From positions 186,001-250,000 of the forward strand of contig NZ_NSJZ01000001.1 in the NCBI RefSeq assembly GCF_002287065.1: DNA of 64,000 bases. The letters run 5' to 3'. This document shows positions 44,961 to 55,014 of this stretch, piece by piece (position 1 is the stretch's first letter; every line of letters starts with the position of its first letter). Source of the stretch: Paracoccus salipaludis (GTDB taxonomy: Bacteria > Pseudomonadota > Alphaproteobacteria > Rhodobacterales > Rhodobacteraceae). The notes below the pieces were generated by a model. That model made no database searches and was not told the DNA's origin. It saw nothing but the letters and a program-made list of their open reading frames with translations. The translations under genes and the position numbers were made by a program.

Positions 44961-44977
44961 TGTGAATTGGCATCACA
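44961..44977. promoter_or_regulatory. Inverted repeat in the VOC/LysR divergent promoter
   Basis: TGTGA-N7-TCACA in a 97-bp gap between divergent genes, in an A/T-richer stretch (TTGATAATCC just before). It is a candidate operator for the LysR regulator. CRP sites have N6, so a CRP site is less likely. Confidence 0.45.
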
Positions 44978-45000
44978 GCTCACACCCAGAGGACCAGATC

Positions 45001-45927
45001 GTGCTGGACCGTTTCACCGGATTGCAGGTCTTCTCGCGGCTGGCGGCGCTTGGCAGCCTGTCGGCGGCGGGCCGGGCGCTGGGCATGTCGCAGACCATGG
45101 CGACGCGGCACCTCGCCGCGCTCGAGGATCGGCTGGGCGTCAAGCTGGTCCACCGCACGACCCGTCGCATCACCCTGACCGAGGCCGGGCGGCGGTATCT
45201 GGACAGCGCCGAGCGTATTCTCGAGGAACTGGAGGAAGCCGACGCCACCGCCGCGGCCGAGCGGGTCGAGGTCGGCGGCACCCTGCGCGTCAACGCGCCC
45301 GTGTCCTTCGGCGTCCGCGTGCTGGCGCCGATGCTGCCCCAGTTCTCCGCACTGCATCCGGCGCTGCATCTCGACCTCGGGCTGAACGACCGCATCGTCG
45401 ATCTGGTCGAGGAAGGCTGGGACGCCGCCATCCGCATCGGACGGCTGACCGGGGGCGACCTGATCGCCCGCAGGCTTGCGCCCTGCCGGCTGGCGCTGGC
45501 GGCGGCCCCGTCCTATCTGGCCGCGCATGGAGCGCCCCGGACGGTCGAGGACCTGACGCGGCACAACTGCCTGCATTACACGCTGTCGCACACCCTGGCC
45601 GGGCGCGTCTGGACCTTCGGCGCGGACGGCGCGGCGCGCGTGACGGTCGGGGGCAATCTGCAGGCCAACAACGGCGACGCGCTGCTGGTCGCGGCGCGGG
45701 CGGGGCAGGGGCTGGTCTACGAGCCCAGCTTCATCTTGGGCGACGACCTGCGCGCGGGCAGCCTGGTCGCGCTGACGCTGGACCATCCGCCGGTCGAGCT
45801 GGACGGGGTGTATGTGGTCTATCCCAGCAACCGCCGCCCACCCGCGAGGCTGCGCGCCTTCGTGGACTGGATCGCGGAACGCTGCGCGGGCGTGCCGCCC
45901 TGGGACCGGGGGCTTCCGCCGGGCTGA
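45001..45927 (+). CDS. LysR-family transcriptional regulator
   Basis: A 308-aa LysR-type regulator. The N-terminal helix-turn-helix (LGSLSAAGRALGMSQTMATR, HLAALEDRLGVKLVHR) is followed by a linker helix and an effector-binding domain. GAGGA at 44989 places the GTG start at 45001. It is divergent from the VOC-DoxX operon. By analogy with quinone- or catechol-sensing LysR proteins it may induce that pair. The effector is not known. Confidence 0.88.
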   Translation: MLDRFTGLQVFSRLAALGSLSAAGRALGMSQTMATRHLAALEDRLGVKLVHRTTRRITLTEAGRRYLDSAERILEELEEADATAAAERVEVGGTLRVNAPVSFGVRVLAPMLPQFSALHPALHLDLGLNDRIVDLVEEGWDAAIRIGRLTGGDLIARRLAPCRLALAAAPSYLAAHGAPRTVEDLTRHNCLHYTLSHTLAGRVWTFGADGAARVTVGGNLQANNGDALLVAARAGQGLVYEPSFILGDDLRAGSLVALTLDHPPVELDGVYVVYPSNRRPPARLRAFVDWIAERCAGVPPWDRGLPPG

Positions 45928-45993
45928 CCACCGCGTGTCGCCGGGGCAACAGCAGGGCGCGGGCAGGGGGTGCCGCCTTGTCGCGCATCCGTA

Positions 45994-46016
45994 TTCCTGA
46001 CAATAGCAGTAAGGAA
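45994..46016 (+). promoter_or_regulatory. Possible iron-responsive site before the siderophore receptor
   Basis: TTCCT-N13-AGGAA, an imperfect dyad in an A/T-rich stretch (ACAATAGCAGTAAGGAACAA), 29 bp before the receptor start. It does not match Fur or RirA boxes closely, so this is a weak call. Confidence 0.25.
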
Positions 46017-46044
46017 CAACAAACCTGCTGCACGGACCCCGGAC

Positions 46045-48168
46045 ATGACCAGACTGCGCCTTTTCCTTCTTGCGACGGCGGCCATTCCGCTGTCCGCCCT
46101 GCCGCTTTCGGCGCAGGAGGCCGCGGACATCGTCACGCTGGATACCGTCACCCTGCGCTCGACCTACGACACCGAGGGCACCGGCAGCTACACCACCGAC
46201 TTCATCAGCGTGGGCGACAAGGACACCCGGTCTTTCCGCGAGATCCCGCAATCCACCACCGTCGTCACGCGCGAGCGGCTGGATGACGGCAACTATACCT
46301 CGCTGGACACGGCGCTGCGCGAAGCGCCCGGCGTTTATGTCCTGTCGAACGACGACGGGCGGTCCTCGCTGTATTCGCGGGGGTTCGAGTTCGACTCGCT
46401 TTACCTCAACGGCCTGCCGACGCCCCTGTCCAGCATCTACGGCACCCAGCCCGACATGGCGACGGTGGATCACATCGAGATCCTGCGCGGCCCCTCGGGC
46501 CTGTTCGGCGGGGCCGGAGAGCCCGCGGGCGCCATCAACATGCGCCTGAAGCAGCCGCAGGACGTGGCCGCCTTCGCCGTCAACGGTACGGTCGGCACAT
46601 GGAACACCCGGCGGATCGAGGGCGACGTGACCGGCCCTCTGAACGACAGCGGCACCGTGCGCGGTCGGGTCGTCGGCGCCTGGGGCGATCGCGACAGCTG
46701 GGTCGATGAGGTCGATAACGGGGTGGGCGTGCTTTACACGGCGCTGGCCATTGACCTGACGCCCGAAACAACGGCCAGCTTCGCGATCAACCATCGCAGC
46801 CGCGACATCACGCCCTTCAACGGCCTGCCCACGGACGAGGACGGCAACCTGCTGGACCTCGACCGCTCGACCTTCACGGGGGCCGAGTGGAACGACTTCG
46901 ACAACAACGTCACCGACTACATCGCCGAGGTCGAGCATCAGCTCGAAGGGGGCGGGCACCTGAAGTTCTCGGCCCTTTATTCCAACGCCGAGGTGGATTT
47001 CTTCTATGCCAACGCGGGCAGCCCCGCGGCGGCGGACGGCACCGTCAACGGGCTGGCCTGGCTGCGCCGCAGCTATGACCAGGACGCGCTGTCGCTGGAC
47101 GCCCATCTCAGCAAGCCCTTCGACGTGATGGGCCGGGACAGCAACGTCATCCTGGGGATGGACTGGCACCGCTACGAAAGCGACCTCTACGAGGCGCGCG
47201 GCCGCATTTCCGGCAGCTTCGACCTGTCTGACTGGAACGCCGACATTCCCCGGCCCGATGCGCCCTTCACAAGCCGCACGGAAGGCGAGACCACGCAATA
47301 CGGCCTTTACGGGCAATGGCGCGTGAAGCCCGCGGACAGCTTCACCGTGGTCGCGGGCGGGCGGCTGTCCTGGTATGACGGCACGGCCACCACGACGATC
47401 CTGGCCAGCGGCGAGGCCGAGGTCAGCGAGACCGACGAAAGCGGCGAGTTCACACCCTATCTCGGCCTGATCTATGACCTGGACGACCGCAGTTCGCTTT
47501 ATGCGAGCTATACCGAGATCTTCCAGCCGCAGTCCGGGACGGACATTTCCAACGACCTGCTCGAGCCGCGCACCGGCCAGCAGGTCGAGCTGGGCTACAA
47601 GGCGCAGCTGGCCGCCGGCCTGAATGCGACGGCCGCCCTGTTCCACCTGCGCGACAAGAACCGTGCAGTGTCGGACCTGTCGAACCCGGGCTTCGCGCTG
47701 GCGCAGGGCGAGGCCACCGTGCAGGGCCTCGAACTTGAAGCGACCGGCAACCTTGCCCCCAACTGGGAGCTTTCGGCGGGCTACACCTATACCGACACCG
47801 ATTTCGAAAACACCGAGACGGCGGCAGGGTCCGAGTTCTACACGCCCCAGCACATGCTGCAGCTTTGGACGAAATACCGCTTCGACCAGCCCGGTTGGGA
47901 AGGCCTGAGCATCGGCGGCGGCATCCGGGCCTTCTCGGACTTCAGGAACATCGCCCGCACCTCGGCCGGCAGCACCACCATCGAGGCGCCGGGCTATGCG
48001 GTGGCCGACCTGATGGCGTCCTACGACATCACCGACACCGTCACCGCGACGCTGAACGTGAACAACCTCTTCGACAAGACCTATTACGAACGCGTCGGCG
48101 GCACCTCGGTGTTCAACTTCTACGGCGCGCCCCGCAACGTCAGCCTGCGGATCGGCGCCAGGTTCTGA
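46045..48168 (+). CDS. TonB-dependent siderophore receptor
   Basis: A 707-aa outer-membrane receptor. The signal peptide is MTRLRLFLLATAAIPLSALPLSA. A TonB-box-like DIVTLDTVTLRS precedes the plug domain (about 45-160: REIPQSTTVVTRERLDD, LREAPGVYVLSNDDGRSS, DHIEILRGPSGLFGGAGEPAG). The beta-barrel follows and ends with NVSLRIGARF, with the terminal Phe needed for BAM insertion. The closest types are hydroxamate and coprogen-like ferrisiderophore receptors (FhuE/FoxA-like). There is no adjacent ABC uptake gene. It is convergent with hutC, only 2 bp apart. Confidence 0.9.
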   Translation: MTRLRLFLLATAAIPLSALPLSAQEAADIVTLDTVTLRSTYDTEGTGSYTTDFISVGDKDTRSFREIPQSTTVVTRERLDDGNYTSLDTALREAPGVYVLSNDDGRSSLYSRGFEFDSLYLNGLPTPLSSIYGTQPDMATVDHIEILRGPSGLFGGAGEPAGAINMRLKQPQDVAAFAVNGTVGTWNTRRIEGDVTGPLNDSGTVRGRVVGAWGDRDSWVDEVDNGVGVLYTALAIDLTPETTASFAINHRSRDITPFNGLPTDEDGNLLDLDRSTFTGAEWNDFDNNVTDYIAEVEHQLEGGGHLKFSALYSNAEVDFFYANAGSPAAADGTVNGLAWLRRSYDQDALSLDAHLSKPFDVMGRDSNVILGMDWHRYESDLYEARGRISGSFDLSDWNADIPRPDAPFTSRTEGETTQYGLYGQWRVKPADSFTVVAGGRLSWYDGTATTTILASGEAEVSETDESGEFTPYLGLIYDLDDRSSLYASYTEIFQPQSGTDISNDLLEPRTGQQVELGYKAQLAAGLNATAALFHLRDKNRAVSDLSNPGFALAQGEATVQGLELEATGNLAPNWELSAGYTYTDTDFENTETAAGSEFYTPQHMLQLWTKYRFDQPGWEGLSIGGGIRAFSDFRNIARTSAGSTTIEAPGYAVADLMASYDITDTVTATLNVNNLFDKTYYERVGGTSVFNFYGAPRNVSLRIGARF

Positions 48169-48170
48169 CC

Positions 48171-48902
48171 CTACAAGGCCAGCGTCAGCCCGTAGGCTGG
48201 CGCGTAATGCTGGCGCGCCAGGGTGATAGGCGCGCCGTCCAGCCAGGTCGCCCGTTCCACCACAAGGACGGCGTCCCGTGCCGTGCAGCCCAGGTGGCCG
48301 GCCATCGCGCCCGCAAGGGCGGCCCGACAGCGCATCGTGCCCTCGGAATAGGGCGCGTTGCGGACCAGCCATTCGTTCGGGTTGTCGCGCGTCAGGTCGG
48401 CCGCTTCGATCGCGGGAACGGTCGCCAGGACCACCCAGCGGTCCTCGACCATGTGCGGCACGGCATCGGCCAGGTGCAGCGTGACGACATGCAGCAGCCG
48501 CGCGCCGTCCTCCAGCCGCAGGGCCGCGCGGACCTCGGGCGGGGGCGGCGCGACTTCCCGCGTCAGCAGGCGGAAGGAATAGGCCGCGCCCAGATCCTCG
48601 ATGGCCGCGCGGATCAGGGGGATCTCCAGCGTGGCCTTGCGGCGCGGCTCGGCCACGACGCGGGTGCCGGCCTTGCGGCGGCGCTCGAGGAAGCCTGCCG
48701 CCGCCAGTTCCTGCAGCGCGCGGTTGACGGTGGCGCGGGCGCAGCCGAACTCGGCCGCCAGATCGGTCTCGTTCGGGATCAGCGCGCCCGGCGCGTAATG
48801 GCGCGTCCGGATGCGGTCCATCATCACGTCGCGGATGCCCTGCCAGCCCAGCGGCGGGCCGCCCGCCGCCTCGGCCTGCGGCTGGGCCGTGTCAGAGTTC
48901 AT
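48171..48902 (-). CDS. hutC: Histidine utilisation repressor HutC (GntR family)
   Basis: A 243-aa GntR/HutC-type repressor. The winged helix covers about 18-85 (IRDVMMDRIRTRHYAPGALI, ATVNRALQELAAAGFLERRR), and the C-terminal UTRA domain binds urocanate. It overlaps hutF by 11 bp and is transcribed with it, divergently from hutIHG. The palindromic site at 50283-50298 in the divergent gap is its probable operator. Confidence 0.93.
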   Translation of the reverse strand: MNSDTAQPQAEAAGGPPLGWQGIRDVMMDRIRTRHYAPGALIPNETDLAAEFGCARATVNRALQELAAAGFLERRRKAGTRVVAEPRRKATLEIPLIRAAIEDLGAAYSFRLLTREVAPPPPEVRAALRLEDGARLLHVVTLHLADAVPHMVEDRWVVLATVPAIEAADLTRDNPNEWLVRNAPYSEGTMRCRAALAGAMAGHLGCTARDAVLVVERATWLDGAPITLARQHYAPAYGLTLAL

Positions 48903-50253
48903 GCCTCAGCTTCCGCATCACCCGCGCATAATCCGCCTCGACCGCGTCGCGCCGGATGTGGCGGCCGTCCCGGACGACATGGCGCCCGGCCGACCAGACC
49001 TGCGTGACGGCCCGATCATCGCGGGCAAAGATCCAGCTGTCCAGCAGCGTGTCGCCCTTCCGCCCGATGGCATCCACGCCCAGGCCGTCCAGCGCCAGAA
49101 GGTCGCCCCAGGCGCCCGGCGCGATGCCCGCGGCCCCGCGACCCGCCGCCTGCGCGCCGCCCTTGACCGCGCCCTCGAACAGCACCCGGCCGGTCGAGGC
49201 CCCAGCGGTCGCCAGCGCCGCGCGCGAGCGGTCGCGCAGGCGTTGCGAATAGTCCAGCGTCCGCAGCTCCTCGGACAGCGAGATGCGGATGTTGCTGTCG
49301 GACCCCACCCCGAAGGTGCCGCCCGCATCGGTCCAGCGCACCCCGTCGAAGATGCCGTCGCCCAGGCTGCTTTCGGTGATCGGGCAAAGCCCCGCCACCG
49401 CGCCGGTGCGGGCAAGGGCCAGGGTCTCCCCCGGTGTCATCTGGGTTGCGTGGATCAGGCACCAGCGGCCATCGACGGGGGCGTTCTCCACCAGCCATTC
49501 GACGGGGCGGCGGCCGGTGGCGGCCAGCACCTCCTCGACCTCGGCCACCTGCTCGGCCAGGTGCATGTGGATCGGGCCGTCCCCGGCCAGGGACTGCGCC
49601 AAGGCGAGGCCTTCGGCATCCACGGCGCGCAGGCTGTGAGGGGCGATGCCGACCCGGCTGTCGGGACCCAGCCGCGCCACATGGGCGCGCGCGCCTTCGA
49701 CAAGGCGCGCAAAGACCTCGGGCGTGGTGCCGAAGCGGTCCTGCCCGGACACCAGCGCCCGGCGGTCCAGCCCGCCCCACTGGTACAGCACCGGCAGCAG
49801 CGTCAGGCCGATGCCGGTCTGCTCGGCCGCCGCCGCGATCCGGCCCGACATCTCGGCCAGGTCGGCATAGGCGCGCCCGCCGGTGTCGTGGTGCAGATAG
49901 TGGAACTCGACATTGGTGGCATAGCCCGCTTCCAGCATCTCGACCTGCACGAATGCGGCGATCGCCTGGATGTCGTCGGGCGTCAGCTGGTCGAGGAAGC
50001 GGTACATCAGCCGCCGCCACGTCCAGAAGCTGTCCTTCGGATCCGGCCCGCGCCGTTCCGTCAGCCCGGCCATCGCGCGCTGGAAGGCGTGGCTGTGCAG
50101 GTTCGCGGGCGCGGGCAGCAGGATGCCGACGCGCATGTCGCCTGCCCCTCCGCTCTCGACCGAGGCGATGCGGCCTGCCTCATCCAGCGTCACCGTGACG
50201 TCCTCTGCCCAACCGTCGGGCAGCAGCGCCTGATCGGCACGGATGGTCTGCAT
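48892..50253 (-). CDS. hutF: Formimidoylglutamate deiminase
   Basis: A 453-aa metal-dependent amidohydrolase that turns N-formimino-glutamate into N-formylglutamate plus ammonia. [15 protein letters not shown] supplies the metal His residues, [13 protein letters not shown] and IHATQM hold further His, and the GSDSNIRIS segment gives the final Asp. GGGAGA supports the start ATG at 50253; the longer frame upstream is antisense to hutI. HutF with HutG defines the five-step hut route with formate as a product. The gene is divergent from hutI. Confidence 0.95.
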   Translation of the reverse strand: MQTIRADQALLPDGWAEDVTVTLDEAGRIASVESGGAGDMRVGILLPAPANLHSHAFQRAMAGLTERRGPDPKDSFWTWRRLMYRFLDQLTPDDIQAIAAFVQVEMLEAGYATNVEFHYLHHDTGGRAYADLAEMSGRIAAAAEQTGIGLTLLPVLYQWGGLDRRALVSGQDRFGTTPEVFARLVEGARAHVARLGPDSRVGIAPHSLRAVDAEGLALAQSLAGDGPIHMHLAEQVAEVEEVLAATGRRPVEWLVENAPVDGRWCLIHATQMTPGETLALARTGAVAGLCPITESSLGDGIFDGVRWTDAGGTFGVGSDSNIRISLSEELRTLDYSQRLRDRSRAALATAGASTGRVLFEGAVKGGAQAAGRGAAGIAPGAWGDLLALDGLGVDAIGRKGDTLLDSWIFARDDRAVTQVWSAGRHVVRDGRHIRRDAVEADYARVMRKLRHEL

Positions 50254-50282
50254 GGCGCGAATCTCCCTCGTTGACAGGGTTA

Positions 50283-50298
50283 TTATGTGCAGACATAA
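50283..50298. promoter_or_regulatory. Candidate HutC operator
   Basis: TTATGT-GCAG-ACATAA, a perfect 6-bp dyad with a 4-bp centre, in the 75-bp gap between divergent hutF and hutI. It resembles HutC boxes of the ATGTNNNNACAT type. A GAATC (GANTC) site is 16 bp further on. Confidence 0.75.
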
Positions 50299-50328
50299 AA
50301 ATCCCATCAAGATCGAATCGGGGCCGCC

Positions 50329-51507
50329 ATGACGACGCTCACCCTTGCCAATGCCCGCCTCGTGACGCTGACCGGCGAGGGTTACGGCATGATCGACAAG
50401 GGCTGGCTGCGGATCGAAAACGGACGGATCGCCGCCTTGGGGCAGGGGGACGCCGAGGGCGAGGACATGGGCGGCCGCCTGGTCACGCCCGCGCCCATCG
50501 ACTGCCACACGCACCTGGTCTTCGGCGGCGACCGCGCGCGCGAGTTCGAGATGCGCCTGCAGGGCGCGAGCTACGAGGAGATCGCCCGGGCAGGCGGCGG
50601 CATCCTGTCCACCGTGACCGCCACCCGCGCCGCGTCCGAGGACGATCTGGTCGCCAGCGCCCTGCCGCGGCTCGACGCGCTGCTGGCCGAAGGTGCCGCG
50701 ACGGTCGAGGTCAAGTCCGGCTACGGCCTGACGGTCGCCCACGAGTTGAAGATGCTGCGCGCCGCGCGCCGTCTGGCCGCCGAACGCCCGGTGCGGATCG
50801 TCACAAGCTGGCTCGCCGCCCATGCGGTGCCGCCCGAATACAAGGACCGCGCCGACGCCTATCTGGACGAGGTCGCCATTCCCGGATTGCGGCAGGCCCA
50901 TGCCGAGGGGCTGGTCGATGCCGTGGACGGCTTCTGCGAGGGGATCGCCTTTTCCGTCACCCAGATGGCGCGGCTGTTCGACGTGGCCGCCGAGCTTGGC
51001 CTGCCCGCCAAGCTGCATGCCGAGCAGCTCTCGCACCTGGGCGGCAGCCGGCTGGTGGCCGAGCGTGGCGGGCTGTCGGCCGATCACGTCGAATATGCCG
51101 ACGAAGCCGACGCCGCCGCGCTGGCGCAGGCGGGCAGCGTCGCGACCCTGCTGCCCGGCGCCTTCTACACCCTGCGCGAGACGCAGGCCCCGCCGATTGC
51201 CGCCTTCCGCAAGGCCGGCACGGTGATGGCGCTGGCGACCGACTGCAATCCCGGCACCTCGCCGCTGACCTCGCTGCTGCTGACCATGAACATGGGCGCG
51301 ACGTTCTTCCGCCTGACGCCCGGGGAATGCCTGCGCGGCGTCACCGCCAATGCCGCCCGCGCGCTGGGACTGGCCGACTGCGGGCGGCTGGAACCCGGCC
51401 TGCGCGCCGACCTCGCCGTCTGGAACGTCGCCCATCCGGCCGAACTGACCTACCGGATCGGCTTCAACCCGCTTCACCGCCGCTATTTCGAGGGCAAACC
51501 ATGCTGA
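50329..51507 (+). CDS. hutI: Imidazolonepropionase
   Basis: A 392-aa amidohydrolase that opens the imidazolone ring to give N-formiminoglutamate. [18 protein letters not shown] supplies the metal His pair, and [22 protein letters not shown] and [11 protein letters not shown] follow in the usual order. The ATG at 50329 comes after GGGGCCGCC. The gene overlaps hutH by 7 bp and starts the hutIHG run. Confidence 0.96.
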   Translation: MTTLTLANARLVTLTGEGYGMIDKGWLRIENGRIAALGQGDAEGEDMGGRLVTPAPIDCHTHLVFGGDRAREFEMRLQGASYEEIARAGGGILSTVTATRAASEDDLVASALPRLDALLAEGAATVEVKSGYGLTVAHELKMLRAARRLAAERPVRIVTSWLAAHAVPPEYKDRADAYLDEVAIPGLRQAHAEGLVDAVDGFCEGIAFSVTQMARLFDVAAELGLPAKLHAEQLSHLGGSRLVAERGGLSADHVEYADEADAAALAQAGSVATLLPGAFYTLRETQAPPIAAFRKAGTVMALATDCNPGTSPLTSLLLTMNMGATFFRLTPGECLRGVTANAARALGLADCGRLEPGLRADLAVWNVAHPAELTYRIGFNPLHRRYFEGKPC

Positions 51508-53021
51508 CCCTGACCCCGGGCGCCGCCACGCTGGCGCAGCTGGAAACCATCTGGCGCGAGGGGCTGGCGGTCCGCCTGGACGATTCCGCCCGCCCCGGCA
51601 TCGAGGCTTCGGCCGCCCGCATCGAGGCGGCGGCTGCGGGGGACGCGGCGGTCTATGGCGTGAACACCGGCTTCGGCAAGCTCGCCTCGGTCCGCATCGC
51701 GCCCGAGGACACCGCGACGCTGCAAAGGAACCTGATCCTGTCGCACTGCTGCGGCGTGGGCCCTGCGCTCGACGCGCCCGCCGTGCGGCTGATGATGGCG
51801 CTGAAGCTGCTGTCGCTGGGCCGCGGGGCCTCGGGCGTGCGCCCGGTCATCGTCGAACTGATGGAGGCGATGCTGGCGCGCAGCGTGACCCCGGTGATCC
51901 CGGAACAGGGCAGCGTGGGCGCCTCGGGCGATCTTGCGCCGCTCGCGCACATGGCCGCCGTGATGATCGGCCATGGCGAGGCCCTTGTCGGCGGCGAGCG
52001 CCTGCCCGGCGCCGAGGCGCTGGCCCGCGCGGGGCTGGCCCCCGTGACGCTGGGGGCCAAGGAAGGGCTTGCGCTGATCAACGGGACGCAGTTCTCGACC
52101 GCGCTGGGCCTGATCGGGCTGTTCCGCGCCATGGCCTGCGCCCGGGCGGCGGTCGTGACGGCCGCGATGTCCACCGACGCCATCATGGGCTCGACCGCGC
52201 CCACGCGGGCCGAGATCCACAGCCTGCGCGGCCATCAGGGCCAGATCGAGGTCGCCGCCGCCATCCGCGCCCTGCTGGAAGGCAGCGCCATCCGCGAAAG
52301 CCACCGCGAGGGCGACGCGCGCGTGCAGGACCCTTATTGCATCCGCTGCCAGCCGCAGGTGACGGGCGCGGCGCTGGATGTGCTGCGCTTTGCCGCCCGC
52401 ACGCTGCTGATTGAGGCCAATGCCGTCACCGACAACCCGCTGGTGCTGTCGGACGGCTCGATCGTCTCGGGCGGCAACTTCCACGCCGAACCCGTGGCCT
52501 TCGCCGCCGACCAGATCGCGCTGGCCGTGGCCGAGATCGGCTCCATCGCCCAGCGCCGGATCGCGCTGATGGTGGACCCCGCGCTGAACTTCAACCTGCC
52601 GCCCTTCCTGACCCCCGCGCCGGGGCTGAACAGCGGCCTGATGATCGCCGAGGTCACCACCGCCGCGCTGATGAGCGAGAACAAGCATCTCGCGAACCCC
52701 TGCTCGGTGGACTCGACGCCCACAAGCGCGAACCAGGAGGACCATGTCAGCATGGCCGCCCATGGCGCGCGCCGGCTGGGGCTGATGACGCGCAACCTCG
52801 CCGTGATCCTCGGCGTCGAGGCGATCTGCGCCGCCCAGGGGATCGAGTTCCGCGCGCCCCTGGCCACCTCGGCGCCGCTGACGCGCGTGATGGCGGCCCT
52901 GCGCGCCCGCGTGCCCGCGATGGGCGAGGACCGCTATCTCGCCCCCGACCTGCTGGCCGCGCAGGAACTGGTCGAAAACGGCACGCTGGCCGCCGCGGCC
53001 GGTGTGGAGATCTCCGCATGA
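51501..53021 (+). CDS. hutH: Histidine ammonia-lyase
   Basis: A 506-aa histidase that converts histidine to urocanate and ammonia. The self-made MIO electrophile comes from ASG (141-143) in [26 protein letters not shown] and [11 protein letters not shown] are further signatures. It overlaps hutI by 7 bp and hutG by ATGA, so the translation of all three is coupled. Confidence 0.97.
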   Translation: MLTLTPGAATLAQLETIWREGLAVRLDDSARPGIEASAARIEAAAAGDAAVYGVNTGFGKLASVRIAPEDTATLQRNLILSHCCGVGPALDAPAVRLMMALKLLSLGRGASGVRPVIVELMEAMLARSVTPVIPEQGSVGASGDLAPLAHMAAVMIGHGEALVGGERLPGAEALARAGLAPVTLGAKEGLALINGTQFSTALGLIGLFRAMACARAAVVTAAMSTDAIMGSTAPTRAEIHSLRGHQGQIEVAAAIRALLEGSAIRESHREGDARVQDPYCIRCQPQVTGAALDVLRFAARTLLIEANAVTDNPLVLSDGSIVSGGNFHAEPVAFAADQIALAVAEIGSIAQRRIALMVDPALNFNLPPFLTPAPGLNSGLMIAEVTTAALMSENKHLANPCSVDSTPTSANQEDHVSMAAHGARRLGLMTRNLAVILGVEAICAAQGIEFRAPLATSAPLTRVMAALRARVPAMGEDRYLAPDLLAAQELVENGTLAAAAGVEISA

Positions 53022-53821
53022 GCCTCGCACCCGATCCCGTCGAAGTCGAGCAGGGCGACAGCCCCGTCATCCTGGGCCTGCCGCACACCGGAACCTGGCT
53101 GCCGGACGACATCCTGGCCCGGCTGAACGAACGCGGCCGGACGCTGGCCGACACCGACTGGCACATCCATCAGCTTTACGCCGGGCTTCTGCCCGGTGCG
53201 ACGACAGTGCGGGCGACCTTCCACCGCTATGTCATCGACGCGAACCGGGGACCCGAGGACGAGAGCCTTTATCCCGGCCAGAACACCACGGGCCTCGTGC
53301 CGGTCACGGATTTCGACGGCAATCCGATCTGGACCGAGGAGCCTTCGCCCGAGGACGTGGCCGGCCGCCTCGCGCGTTTCCACGCGCCCTATCACGCGGC
53401 GCTGTCGGCCGAGATCGAGCGCGTGCGGGCGAAGCATGGCGTGGCGATCCTGTACGACTGCCACTCGATCCGGTCGGTGATCCCCTTCCTGTTCGACGGC
53501 GTCCTGCCGGACTTCAACATCGGCACCGCGAACGGAACATCCTGCGCGCCGGCCATCGAGGCCGCCGCGCAGGAGGTCGCCGCCGCGACCGGCCGCAGCT
53601 GGGTGGTCAACGGCCGCTTCCGGGGCGGCTGGACCACGCGCCACTACGGCCGCCCGCAGGACGGCGTTCACGCGATCCAGATGGAACTGGCGCAGTCCAC
53701 CCATCTGGCGACCGAGGCCCCGCCCTTCGACCTCGACCCCGCCAAGGCCGGGGCCATGCGCAAGCCGCTGGGCGAGATTCTTTCCCGGCTGGAAGCCCTC
53801 GCCCCGGAACTCGCGCGATGA
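53018..53821 (+). CDS. hutG: N-formylglutamate deformylase
   Basis: A 267-aa N-formylglutamate amidohydrolase (HutG of the formate-producing route) that gives glutamate and formate. [31 protein letters not shown], and [14 protein letters not shown] carry the likely metal ligands. This is not the ureohydrolase-type formimidoylglutamase. It overlaps hutH and the following CoA-transferase gene by ATGA. Confidence 0.95.
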   Translation: MSLAPDPVEVEQGDSPVILGLPHTGTWLPDDILARLNERGRTLADTDWHIHQLYAGLLPGATTVRATFHRYVIDANRGPEDESLYPGQNTTGLVPVTDFDGNPIWTEEPSPEDVAGRLARFHAPYHAALSAEIERVRAKHGVAILYDCHSIRSVIPFLFDGVLPDFNIGTANGTSCAPAIEAAAQEVAAATGRSWVVNGRFRGGWTTRHYGRPQDGVHAIQMELAQSTHLATEAPPFDLDPAKAGAMRKPLGEILSRLEALAPELAR

Positions 53822-55014
53822 AGCCGCTGGACGGTCTGCGCATCCTTGACCTGACGCGGGTGCTGGCGGGGCCCTTCGCCACCGCGATCCTGGCCGATCT
53901 GGGCGCCGAGGTCATCAAGCTGGAACCGCCGCAGGGCGACGACTACCGCCACATCGGCCCCTTCCGGGACGGCGAATCCGCGCTGTTCGCGCTGACCAAC
54001 CGGGGCAAGAAATCGGTCGTCATCGACCTCAAGTCGCCCGACGGGCAGGCGCTCGCCCGCCGCATCGCGGGCACCTGCGACGTGGTGGTGGAGAACTTCC
54101 GTCCCGGCGTGGCCGAGCGGCTGGGCCTGGGCGCGGAACGCCTGCGGCAGGGGAACCCGCGTCTCGTGGTCTGCTCGATCTCGGGCTTCGGCCAGTCGGG
54201 GCCTTCGGCGGAACTGCCTGCCTATGACATCGTCGTGCAGGCCATGTCCGGCTGGATGGACGCGACCGGCGAGGACGGCGGCCAGCCCCTGAAGGTGGGC
54301 GAGGCCTTGGGTGACATCGCCGCAGGCCTTTACGCCGTGATCGCCATCCTGTCGGCGGTGATCGGCAGCGCGCGCACGGGGCAGGGGGCGACGCTGGACG
54401 TGGCCATGCTGGACTGCCTTGTGGCCATGCTGCCGACCAGCCACGCGCTGCATCTTTATGCGGGCCGCAGCGTTCAGCGCGTGGGCAACCGCCATCCGCT
54501 CTCGACCCCCTTCGGCGCCTTCCGCACGAATGACGGCCACGCGATTATCGCGGTCCTTGGCGCGCGCCAGTTCCACGCGCTGGCCGGGCTGATCGGCGCG
54601 CCCGAGGCGGCGGACGACCCCCGCTTCGCCAGTGACGAGGACCGCACCGCGCATGAGCCCGCCCTGCGCGCCCTGATCGAGACCTGGACCGCCGCCCGCC
54701 CCACGGCCGAAGTCGTGGCAGCGCTGTCGGCGGCCGGAATCCCCGCCGCGCCGATCCAGACGCTGGCCGAACAGCTCGCCTCGCCCCATGCGCAGGCGCG
54801 GGCGCTGGTGTCCGAACTGCCGCACCACCGCCTGGGCCAGTCCCCGGTCGTGGGCCAGCCCGTCCGCTTCGGGGCCGAGAAGCCGCTGGCCCCGCAGGGC
54901 GCCCCCGCGCTGGGCGGCGACTCCCGCGCCGTGCTCGAACGCCTGGGCCTGACCACCGACCAGATCGCCGGGCTGATCGAGGCCGGCATCGTGCAGGAGG
55001 TGACGCGTGCCTGA
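53818..55014 (+). CDS. CaiB/BaiF class III CoA-transferase inside the hut operon
   Basis: A 398-aa formyl-CoA-transferase-like enzyme that moves CoA between carboxylic acids. LDLTRVLAGPFATAILADLG begins the fold, KSVVIDLKSPDGQ and VVVENFRPGVAERLGLG are family signatures, and the likely catalytic Asp199 lies in DVAMLDCLVAML. It overlaps hutG by ATGA and the acyl-CoA dehydrogenase by 8 bp. The known hut pathway needs no CoA step, so it is an addition. By analogy with CaiB it could activate a side substrate, such as imidazolepropionate, using a product acyl-CoA as donor. The substrate is inference. Confidence 0.9.
   Translation: MKPLDGLRILDLTRVLAGPFATAILADLGAEVIKLEPPQGDDYRHIGPFRDGESALFALTNRGKKSVVIDLKSPDGQALARRIAGTCDVVVENFRPGVAERLGLGAERLRQGNPRLVVCSISGFGQSGPSAELPAYDIVVQAMSGWMDATGEDGGQPLKVGEALGDIAAGLYAVIAILSAVIGSARTGQGATLDVAMLDCLVAMLPTSHALHLYAGRSVQRVGNRHPLSTPFGAFRTNDGHAIIAVLGARQFHALAGLIGAPEAADDPRFASDEDRTAHEPALRALIETWTAARPTAEVVAALSAAGIPAAPIQTLAEQLASPHAQARALVSELPHHRLGQSPVVGQPVRFGAEKPLAPQGAPALGGDSRAVLERLGLTTDQIAGLIEAGIVQEVTRA

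Noticed and set aside
44961..44977. CRP site in the VOC/LysR promoter gap
   Set aside because: CRP sites are TGTGA-N6-TCACA; this dyad has seven central bases. I list it as a LysR candidate operator.
48892..51477. Extended hutF frame of 861 codons on the minus strand
   Set aside because: The family start ([15 protein letters not shown]) at 50253 has a good ribosome site. The upstream part is antisense to hutI.
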